NCBI GenBank assembly: GCA_036872755.1
Contig: JAVHNS010000012.1
Coordinates: 1,054,001 to 1,118,000, forward strand
Length of the DNA: 64,000 bases
Reading direction: 5' to 3'
Origin: Orbilia blumenaviensis
Taxonomy: Eukaryota > Ascomycota > Orbiliomycetes > Orbiliales > Orbiliaceae
Below, in pieces: positions 55,597 to 64,000 of this stretch. Position 1 is the first letter of the stretch. Each line of letters begins with the position of its first letter. The translations under genes were made by a program, and so were the position numbers. The notes beneath the pieces are model-generated. The model made no database searches and was not told where the DNA came from. It saw nothing but the letters and a program-made list of their open reading frames with translations.

Positions 55597-56688
55597 TCAC
55601 CTGCGAAAAGTAGTTCTGGCGGGATCATAGTATGATACCCGCCCAATACTCTCTGCTTGAACCTCCAAGTCCAGCTGTAAAACGGGATACGGTAAGATAT
55701 GTGCCGCCCACTGAGAACCGGATATCGAAAATCTAACATGAGTGACTCGCTCAACTACAGGTTCTGGTCGGTTGCGGTATTGATTCATCATATTGTTCCA
55801 AGCTGCGGTTGTTAGATCGCGGACCGTCATCGAGGGAGATACTGGTAGCTTGTGGTTTTCTAGTTCCACCTGGTATCCGCCATACCTCCGCATGCGTGAA
55901 CCTAAACGGAGTTTCGGGGTCTTCGTCTCGTTGCGGTGCTTTCTTGGGATTCGGATGGCGTATTGCATCTTGATGACCTTCGGAATTGGCCCTTCGGCTT
56001 CAAAGACTGTTTCTTGGAAGTAAGGGTGGCTGTCTGGTAAAGAGATTTTGTGAAATAGATCTTTGAAGGGATCAATTTGTGGGGAAATCTTTCGCTTTTC
56101 GACCCAGAGCTCGTAGGATGTAATATTCATCGTTTTGGGGTGTAAAATACCAGTGAGGAAAACGGATAGGATCTCTCGGTTCGGCCGTAGAGGGTATCCC
56201 CAAGAATATGTTAGATACTGTCCATTCAAGCGGGCAGACAGGTATATCTTTTTTGAAATCTTGTCGCGAACTACTCTTTCTAGGACTGGTTTATGGATAA
56301 GGTGTGAAATTAGCTACATCAGATGCAATTGTAATCGAATCGATTCTTCGTTGTAGTTCCAAGTGCCTTGAGGTAGGTAGTTATGTGACGCGATAAAATA
56401 CTTACAGCAGGGTTCAGAAACATCGTAGCCATCTTGAGCAGATCGGGGTATGTCATTGCAAAGAAGTTGATGGATTTTTGCGGGACGGCGGATGTAAACC
56501 TGGCCATCTGAAGGATCCTCGCGTGGATTGAATTCAAGGGAGCAGTAACGAGCCATTCGGAATTGTCGTAATTTCATTATGGATCGCCAAAGTCTGCACA
56601 CCTTTCTCGCAGAGTCTTGGGACAGGAAGTCGAGATAGGAGAGGCATTCAATGTGTAGTTCGGTTGGTAGAAGGGCAATAGACGCCAT
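55597..56688 (-). CDS. F-box protein, tandem family member 9
   Basis: Exon 1 is 56688-56406 and exon 2 56270-55597, with a 135-nt GTAAGT...GAGTAG intron in phase 1; 318 aa. F-box MASIALLPTELHIECLSYLD and VCRLWRSIM, then IHQLLCNDI. The Cys motif is altered (DVSEPCC at the exon end). Exon 2 holds YELWVEKR, HPYFQETVF, MTVRDLTTAAW, THVRFSI and LQLDLEVQAE. The frame is open 42 codons upstream of the chosen ATG, encoding a His- and Thr-rich stretch from a trinucleotide repeat and starting at another ATG (56814). I chose the inner ATG because it matches the other copies. Predicted SCF adaptor. Confidence 0.82.
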
Positions 56689-56689
56689 T

Positions 56690-56810
56690 GTGGTGGCGGT
56701 GGCGGTGGCAGTTATGGAAGTTGTGATAGTGGTGGTTCGATGATGGCGGTGATGGTGATGATGGTGATTATGGCGATGAACAATGGTCCGGTCACGAGAC
56801 TGGTGGTGAT
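56690..56810. repeat. GGTGGC / GGTGAT-type trinucleotide-rich repeat
   Basis: Imperfect GGT, GGC and GAT triplets immediately upstream of F-box member 9 on its leader side. Read on the minus strand in frame with the gene, it would give His and Thr runs. Confidence 0.7.
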
Positions 56811-57282
56811 GCATGATGGCTGTGATAGTGGCTGTAGTTTGAAAGAAATGTGGAAACGGTAGCTGTAGTGCTGGATAAAGTGCTTGGGCAATATATCTTA
56901 TACCGTCGGCGTGGCCCCAGAGGTGTTATTTATCGAACCATGTTATAGTTCCCACGCGATCACGCCCTGTCGACGACTTTAACGATCCGCTACCGCGAGG
57001 CTTAGAGCTGAATCCAGCTGAGGTTTTGTTTCGCTCGGATCCAAAAACGCAAACATTGCATACAGGTACACATGCCTGCTCGCGCTAGATCGGGACTGAG
57101 GATACAGAAAGTCGTATCTTGTTGCAAACCGTCTTTCGACTTCTGTGACTCTTCTCTATAAAACCTTCCCACCTTTTCCCACTAAATATCTTAGTCTATC
57201 CTTGAATTAGCTTAATTTAAACAGAAATTTTACATAGGTCTTCCCAACCACTGGGAAGGTTAATTCCTAGCTAAGTCTACAG
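56811..57282. other. Spacer in the F-box array
   Basis: About 470 bases between members 9 and 10. Nothing recognisable. Confidence 0.4.
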
Positions 57283-58306
57283 TTAGCGTAGCCCCATGGA
57301 ACGATACTCCTGAGACGACACCCGATGTATAATATCATCCTCAGTATCCCGTGGCTTAGGTTTACCACTGGCCCTCAGAACTTCCCTGTCGAATATATCA
57401 GTCCCACGGGGTTTAAAAGCACTCATCGCAGTCGAACCAGTACCATCACAATCTACAGTCAGCTCTAAATTAAGCATTCCATCCATGCCGATCTTTTTGA
57501 GCTTGTATCTAACACGATACACGACACGCACCCATCTCCCAGAATCCTGCATACAGCTGACTCTCATATTTCGCCATGTTTGCTGCATCAGACTGAGTAT
57601 ACTGAGGGATGGCGCAAAAAGTAGTGTCGGCGCAGGAGTATTGGGGACGTTTAAAGCGGTACAGTTACTAAATTTGAGGAAGTAGGATAGATTTAGTGAT
57701 AACGGGGTTTTGAAGTCATTATGCTGTTTTGAAGATGGGAAGAAGGCAGGATGGCTGGTGAGCAAGTATGGGAGTTTGAAGACTTTAACGTCATGTGGAT
57801 AGAGACGGGAGAATCTAGCAGGGGGGGCAGAGCGGATGGAGTATTTTTGAACCCATAGTTCGTGGGAGGTAAGGCGTGCGCTTTCAGGGTCTAATGCGCC
57901 GACGAGTAGAGTACTTCGCGGCCGGGAGAACCCAGTTGCGCATGTTTCGTGGTTGCATATCATGCCTGGGTGGATCATTGGGTTTTGATCAGTGAATATG
58001 CACAAACTAGTCCAGTAGATTCTGAAAAATTGAAGTTGACTAGAATAATTATATACTTTCGGGGTTTGCGATAGACTCACGAGATGTTTGGCGATCCGGG
58101 CAAGCGGGTCTGAAGACGAAATCAGATAAAAGCAGCCAGTGAACTAAGAAGGCCCCGTAGTTGACATAGTGTAGCTCACGAGCCGGTGAAATGGTTACGG
58201 AGCGCCATTTTTTGCAGACTCTGCTGTACTGGAGTAGCTCCCATGGGTGGAACTCTGAGAAGATCTGAATCTGAAGTTCGACAGGCAAGGTGTTGAAGGT
58301 CGCCAT
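57283..58306 (-). CDS. F-box protein, tandem family member 10 (divergent)
   Basis: Exon 1 is 58306-58081 and exon 2 57965-57283, with a 115-nt GTGAGT...CCCAG intron in phase 1; 302 aa. The F-box MATFNTLPVELQIQIFSEF and VCKKWRSVT is intact, followed by VHWLLLSDF, but only one cysteine of the Cys motif remains (FRPACPDRQTS). Exon 2 holds LLVGALDPESARLTS, HELWVQKY, HPAFFPSSK, LSILSLMQQTWRNMRVSC, YRVRYKL and LNLELTVDCDGTG. An in-frame ATG 12 codons upstream (58342) could extend the N-terminus. It is the most divergent intact copy and lies at the edge of the array. Confidence 0.8.
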
Positions 58307-61300
58307 TTCCCGTGTCGACATCGCACACTTAGCCAAGGGCATCGGGCCGAGTGGAGTCCAGATTTCTAGCTCTAGAATGATAGGGTTCCCCTGTACATCG
58401 AAATAATATGACTTATATCGACACCAACGGTGGTCACAGCGTGATGGTTTACTGACCTTTAGATGATTGATGCGTGGAGAAGCCGCGTTTCTTGGGCGTG
58501 TTTGACACCAAGCTGCACTCCTGTGCTGGCCTGCAGTTGGCCTGACACAATTGCCGGCAAATCAGCAGGGGTTTATATCCAATGAAGGGCCTAGTACCAC
58601 TTAGGCAGAAAGTTTTCTTGGATGTACAACAATGTAATGAATTGGCTGATTGTTATATACAATCCCACAAATTGATACTGTGCAGTATCGCTCATAGCAA
58701 CCAGATATCGAGATCAGGCATGTAGGGTAGTATTACTGACGTAGGCAAGTAATATAAACTTGTGCATATGCGTGTCATCAATGTGAAGAAGGTGTTGCGC
58801 ATGTTGGATTTCGGTTGGTAGCGATGCCTCTGAATCTCGTAACTAGAAAGTTTGTCGGTGAAAATCTATTACTCAGCTCAGCCACCTGAAGAGTCATTTT
58901 ATACCCAAGCTTAAGCTTGTAAGAATCCCCGTAGTTTATCCCAACTTGACGTTAGGTATTTTTTTTCTCCTAGAACGATGCATATATCTGGCGGTTGATC
59001 TGCTTAAATGTCAACAGACATGATATTTCACCACGCACAGCACTTGAGTTTCATTCTCAACTCTAGAATTACGTGTACGATATAATTGTGTCTTTGGTGA
59101 GAGTTTCTATAAAAAACGCTTAGGTATGAGCCATCTATATAAACTGGTTGTGTTTAGCTAATGAGTGGTCTTATAGTAGTACTGTAGTGCTATAGTAGGC
59201 ATTGGAAGATGAATACTGCACTGGGAACCTGGATATGTGGCCTACTGGCCTACGGGCCAACGGGACCTATGGTGTTGGTTCTGGTTCTCTACCAACCTAC
59301 ACGAAACCAACGATGCTTCCAATTATCTTCTCAGATCTAGAGCGTGCTAGGCAAGCTCATCGAATAAAGAGTACCCATAGCCTACTATTGTACTAAACTT
59401 TAAAAAATGCCTTCCTGACGTAATAATAAGTAGGGAGTATATCGGGATATGATATGAGGATTCCACGGGTACTACGAAATGTCAAAATCATATGTGTTGA
59501 AAATGTTGCATTTCGAGTAGAGATTTGGTCTGGAAATTCTAGATTCAGAGCCCAAAGCTTGAATATCCAGGAGGCGAGGGGTTAATTGTGATACATTTCA
59601 TGGAGCTGTATTTTAGCTAGGAGGCCAGTTTTACCCGGTTGTTCGATATCTCTTAGTCGGTCGTAACGTTCTCGCGTACGTTTGCACAAGAGAGGTAGCT
59701 GCCTACGAATCGAACGTCTAGAGTATGAGCACTCAGATATGCTCAGATATATGATCTTTTTTCAAAGGAATAAGTTCTACGTTTTTGGTAGTTCTGAAAG
59801 GATCTCATGCGGGCTTATCTTCGAGAAGAGGTGGTTGGCCATGGGCTGGGGCCATGGGGAAGCCTCTGATAAGATAAGATCAGCCGCTGGATAAAACCCC
59901 CACCTTGCCCACGCGTCAATCATGATCGAGGAATGCAAGCAAGGTTTAAGATTTCCAGCTTCTATAAATACCCAGGTACTGGATACATTCGAAAGCAAGT
60001 TCTATTTTTCTGTTTCAGATACAAAAGAAAGTAAAAAAATTCTTTGCCAAAAAAATTCAAAATTTAAAGGCCTCAGATTTGCACAAAGGAATCCTGTTAG
60101 AGGGCAAACATAATGTTGGGAACCTGGTCGGATGATGTGTGCCGAGAAAACGAGGATGGGTAGAACAGCTAGGTCGGGTTTGTTTGCAAGGAACACAGAA
60201 AAAAAGAGAAAAAAAGAAATTGGAATGCCTGGCCATTGAGTTTTGACGCATGTTCCTGGAATGCAAATGTCGACGTGGTACAGGCAAGACTGTGCGATTG
60301 TGATGGTGTTCAGGGGCACGACTTTTTTTTCCCTTTCTGTAGACATCCTATAATAGGCTAACTAGCTAAGCTAGGATGCGATATGATTTTCGTGTAGATG
60401 CTGCTCCAGCCCTTCGAGAATACATACTTCCTGAGAGGGAAGCGGGATGCAAGAATTATAGTCCTGCACAGGCCGGGTGTTTATAAATCGGTGGCGTCTC
60501 GGCTTGACGTCGTCGAACGGGCTTATGAATCGCGACAGCATCTAAAATTGGCTTGGTCGGAGATTTGCTTCTTCTTCTGGTTCGGAAATGTAACCGTCTG
60601 CATGGGTTTGTCCCCCCCCCTCGTTTTTTCTTCTCGGTTTGCCTCGAATGGAGGCATGCCATCATCCGATTCTCATTTTACTTTTTTGTCACGAACGAGG
60701 GGACACATGGCGACGTCCTCCTTGGAAGGGGCTGCTATGCTGCATTAAATTGTGTGTGCGACTGCATCACTAACAACGGTAAACCTTCGTAGCAGCTCGA
60801 ATATAACGGCGTGGCTGGTGGGATAATTATTAATGGCGGTTCCCGTACGCCCGTCGAGTTCATGTCATACTGGATGGTATCGTCAGCATCGACATTCGCC
60901 ACCAGCGGCATCATCATCATCACCACCATCATAATCACCATACATTCTCTTTGGGAACTATTACAAGAGCCATTATTATTGTACCGCATGAACCCCATGT
61001 AGTTAGACATCGGGACACTGATACTGCAAGGCTAGAGTACCGGTACTAACGCCATCTCACAGGAACTAGATTTGTACGTACCTGTACTAGCCCAAGAACT
61101 ACTAATACCCGTTCTCCACCGAAAGCGAAAGGTAACAACGCTAGCGCAGAACAGTGGATATTTTGGACTTTCCTCGGTGCTCACTTCCCGTGCAAATAAT
61201 TAATAACAAAGAGTAGTTAATGGAATTAATTTGTAACTAGTAGTAGTGGTGATTACCGTATTTGATTCCTTTTTTTATTTATTTTATTTGCCCTTATTCT

Positions 61301-62763
61301 GGGCCGGCTGTCTGTTCTGACTGTTCTGTTCTGTCGATGTTACATTCGAAACCATCATCTCCTTTTCCTTCCTTCGCCTTCTCCGCATCAAACCATCTCC
61401 CTCCGGTCGGGGTCTAGACCGCCATTCGTTATCCTTTTTGTCGTCGTAGTCGTCGTCGCCATCGAAGTCTTTCGTTCAGCCCGTCCCTACCATCTCCGGT
61501 TCCCTTCTTTGGTGTTTCTCAGTCTGAACCGAGTTGGATTGAATCGAATTTACAATCGAATTGGATTGGATTGGATCGAATTGTATTTGTGTTAGTAACT
61601 CATGCTTTCTATGCATTTGTGTCTGCGCTTGTAGCTGGTCGCAGCGCTGCCCCCAATCGACCGGCCGGCCCTGCCTGCTTGCCTGCTTGCCTGGCCACTC
61701 CACTCCATTGCATTGCGACTAAACTTGCCCATAATCTAGGTACCTACCTAGGTAGTAATACACAGGTGCAGAGTCGACAGACAGGATTATCATCTCTGTC
61801 TCTACCTCTACCTCTCCCTCTCTTGATTTAGTTCCTCGTATTCGGTTCTATTCTCATTGCTCCCCCCTCCTCCTCCTCTCTCCGCGTCTCCTCCATCTCA
61901 AGCTCCATCGCCGTGTTCATCTTCATTCCCGCCATCGATCCATCGTTCAATTCCAATTCGACCTTGTCGGCTGTGTCGCTGGGTGTTGTGGTTCCGGTTG
62001 TCGCTGTTACATGCACTGTCCTGTCATCGTTTCGGTCCCCGGCACTTACAGACAGTTCTTAAGTACTTACTTACATACGTACACACATCCCTACACACGC
62101 TCCGTAGTAGTACTCCCGGCCCCATTGGATCATATCAGCCGGAAAGATTCGATAGCAATCGCTGTGTTCAATACGGTCGGCTACTAGTTTTCTTCCATCC
62201 TTTCGCCTCTGCCTTGTTTGGGAGACAAAGGGAAGGAATCTAGGAGTATAGTCAGGACCTTCAATTCTTTGGGTCGGTAAGTTTGCTGATACCCAACCTG
62301 GCCGGAGAGAATCGCCTCGTGGCTTCCATTTCACTAGGCTTCGTGACGGAATCAATGGGATCTAATTAATTCTCGCATTTCTTTCAGACAAAGACGAAGA
62401 ACACGTTCCAATTTGCAGTAAAACGGGAGCAAGTAGCCGCAGCAGCAGCGACAGCAGCTCTTCCGTTTTTTTCTGTTTCGATTGCCCGTCGCACTAGCTG
62501 GGCCTGCCATTTGCAGCACGCCCGCCTACCTGCATATCTCGCCCTCTTCTGGCCCAAATACATGTGCCATCTCGCATCCTCTCGCCTGCCTCGTGCATCC
62601 CCGTTGAGGGCTCCGTCGATCTCTTTCCCGCCCCCGTTTTTGGCGTCTTTGGCGTCGTTATCGTTGTCATTGTCGTTGGTGTCGGTGTCTTCTTTGTTGT
62701 GCTAGATTACCGCTGCTTGCTGCTGCCGGTTCAGCGGGAACGGCCTGGAGGAAGGATTACGAT
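58307..62763. other. Long intergenic region, about 4.5 kb
   Basis: It contains an F-box scrap (58714-58830, listed separately). From about 61.3 kb onward the sequence is rich in CT and CTT-type triplets and leads into the proline-rich gene, so it is probably that gene's promoter and long leader. Open frames near 59.2, 59.7-60.3 and 60.4-60.8 kb show no recognisable features. No gene is supported. Confidence 0.45.
58714..58830 (-). pseudogene. F-box family scrap
   Basis: A 38-codon minus-strand stretch reads EASLPTEIQHAQHLL and, soon after, MHKFILLAYV. The first part matches the family F-box start (LPTEIK, LPVELQ) and the second the IHKFLFSRY segment before the Cys motif, with the rest of the F-box missing between them. 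No exon 2 was found downstream. The match is short, so chance resemblance is possible. Confidence 0.35.
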
Positions 62764-64000
62764 ATGGGCTTGTTTAGAAAGAAATCTACCAGCAGTACCA
62801 CATCCACCAAATTAAAGAGGCCGCTGAGGTCTGGGTCGCTGCCGCCAGAGGTTCCTGCTATACCACCACCTCCTCTACAGAATTTCGGCGCTCAACCAAT
62901 ATCAATACCAATACCAATACCGCCGCCCTCTCAAATTCCTTCCAATGCTAAATCGTCTTCGTCTTCTTTTATTAGTCCGACCCAGTTGGCGAGGAGGAAT
63001 TCCCAACGAGTAAACTCAAATGTTGGACCTAATAATTTTACCAATTCCGCCCCGGCTCCTATTTCTGGCCCTGGCCCTGTTCATGTGCCATCTAACATTA
63101 GTGCTGGTATTCCAACTGGAGTAAGTATTGATGATGGCTTTTCAACTCCCGTCTCCCAGGTTTCGGGTCTCACCCACCCGTCGGATGCACCACCTACACG
63201 TTCTACGGCTCCGTCTTCTGTGGATGCCATGTCTGCAGTTAGCTCTTTCAGGAAGAATGGACAACCACCTGTGGCGAATGGGCCGCAGATGCAGCTAAAT
63301 GGACAACGAATATCAACATCTACTGTGCCGGATGATGGAGGTTATCTACCAAATATTGCTCGGCCTAGGAGGCTCTCTGGAACGTCTGTCATTGGCTCGG
63401 AATTTGATTCAAGGCCGTCGAGCATGACCGTCACAGGGATGTCTGCAGGGCCTGGTGGTGGTGCTATGAATACCATCAACCGCAAGCAGCCACCCCCACC
63501 GTTGCGTGACAATCCAAGTACCTCTACGTTACCCCAAGAGTGGACAGACAGGGACCCTAGTATCAATACCCGGTTCACACACTCCCCGACTCCTTCGGAA
63601 TCTGCTTCCATGCAGAGTTCCGTGGTGTATCCCCAACAACCACAACCTGAAAGGAGATACTACAACGGCGGCCCGCCCCCAAATAATAGGTTTCGTCCGC
63701 CACCACATCCTTACCCTCCTCCTCCCAACCTACAAAACCCATATGGTCCTCGTCGCGGCCCTCCTCTCTCTGGAAACTCATATCCACATCGCCCTAACAG
63801 TGCCAGTCAACGGCTTCCACCTCCTCGATTCCTCCCTCCACCACCGAACGCTCCCCGAGCCGGCAGCTTCAGGAGCTCTCAAAACATGCTACCATCCCTC
63901 CCGGAGAACAGACGTGCCAACACGATGCCTTCTTCCAACCTATCCCTTCTCCGCCCGAACATCCCCCCTGTCCCGGGGCCGAAGCACCTTGCTATCACTT
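62764..64000 (+). CDS. Proline/serine-rich protein, N-terminal part (runs off right edge)
   Basis: An open frame of 412 codons from ATG 62764 is still open at base 64000. It starts MGLFRKKSTSSTT with a basic N-terminus. What follows is low-complexity Pro, Ser and Asn-rich sequence, including an alternating IPIPIP segment and many PPP and PxxP motifs (PPPPPLRD-like, PPPHPYPPPP). Such regions recruit SH3 or WW domain proteins, and in fungi they precede kinase, formin-associated or polarity domains, but no domain is visible before the window ends. A GTAAGT at 63121 could be a donor, yet the frame stays open through it, so it is read as coding. Function unknown. Confidence 0.75.
   Translation, partial: MGLFRKKSTSSTTSTKLKRPLRSGSLPPEVPAIPPPPLQNFGAQPISIPIPIPPPSQIPSNAKSSSSSFISPTQLARRNSQRVNSNVGPNNFTNSAPAPISGPGPVHVPSNISAGIPTGVSIDDGFSTPVSQVSGLTHPSDAPPTRSTAPSSVDAMSAVSSFRKNGQPPVANGPQMQLNGQRISTSTVPDDGGYLPNIARPRRLSGTSVIGSEFDSRPSSMTVTGMSAGPGGGAMNTINRKQPPPPLRDNPSTSTLPQEWTDRDPSINTRFTHSPTPSESASMQSSVVYPQQPQPERRYYNGGPPPNNRFRPPPHPYPPPPNLQNPYGPRRGPPLSGNSYPHRPNSASQRLPPPRFLPPPPNAPRAGSFRSSQNMLPSLPENRRANTMPSSNLSLLRPNIPPVPGPKHLAIT

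Noticed and set aside
59202..60792. Short open frames right of the F-box array
   Set aside because: None has a signal peptide, domain or family motif; several overlap on both strands.
62764..62790. N-myristoylation signal in MGLFRKKS
   Set aside because: Glycine 2 is present, but position 6 is Lys where a small residue is normally needed.
1..64000. Transposons, CRISPR arrays, rRNA or mitochondrial insertions
   Set aside because: No transposase or reverse-transcriptase motifs, no regularly spaced repeats and no rRNA-like blocks were seen. Degenerate elements below recognition cannot be excluded by eye.

Overview
This window looks like nuclear DNA of a filamentous ascomycete (Pezizomycotina). 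Genes carry short GT-AG introns (58-135 nt), intergenic regions contain pyrimidine tracts and microsatellites, and fungal-specific proteins are present: a Nif1/Dsf2-type Sel1-repeat protein, a CLIP-170 homologue ending in zinc knuckles, and arginine-specific carbamoyl-phosphate synthase. The mix of Ser/Thr-rich secreted proteins, a decayed subtilase and an expanded F-box family would fit Orbiliomycetes-like fungi, but that placement is inference only.

Layout. 1-1310 (-): 5' part of a Ser/Thr-rich secreted protein that runs off the left edge. 5.3-13.9 kb (+): two conserved cytoskeleton/cell-cycle genes, the Nif1/Dsf2-like protein and the CLIP-170-like microtubule plus-end protein. 14-20 kb: poor in intact genes; it holds a degraded coding region (16.4-18.0 kb) and one 214-aa hypothetical protein (-). 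20.8-27.1 kb (+): two related large secreted proteins of unknown function, the first with a very long disordered middle. 28.4-35.7 kb: two housekeeping genes, mitochondrial carbamoyl-phosphate synthase large chain (+) and a PWWP plus TFIIS-N-like chromatin protein (-). 37.6-38.4 kb (-): subtilisin-like protease pseudogene. 39.0-58.3 kb: a tandem array of F-box genes, all on the minus strand, with a small secreted six-cysteine peptide gene inside it. 62.8-64.0 kb (+): start of a proline-rich protein that runs off the right edge.

The outstanding feature is the F-box array. Eight members read as intact two-exon genes, one is full length but interrupted by a single stop codon, two more are clear pseudogenes, and a twelfth locus survives as a short scrap. 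Every intact copy has an N-terminal F-box; most follow it with a C-x3-C-x2-C motif (altered in the last two). All have a phase-1 intron at the same place and a C-terminal region with recurring short motifs (YELWxExC, HPFLxEPVL, TVRQLxxxxW, RVRFS) that I cannot assign to a named domain. This looks like a lineage-specific birth-and-death family of putative SCF substrate adaptors. Two of the broken copies carry a stop at the same conserved tryptophan codon.

The window alternates between conserved, widely spaced genes and accessory blocks with duplicated, secreted or decaying genes. No tRNA, rRNA, CRISPR array or intact transposon was recognised.
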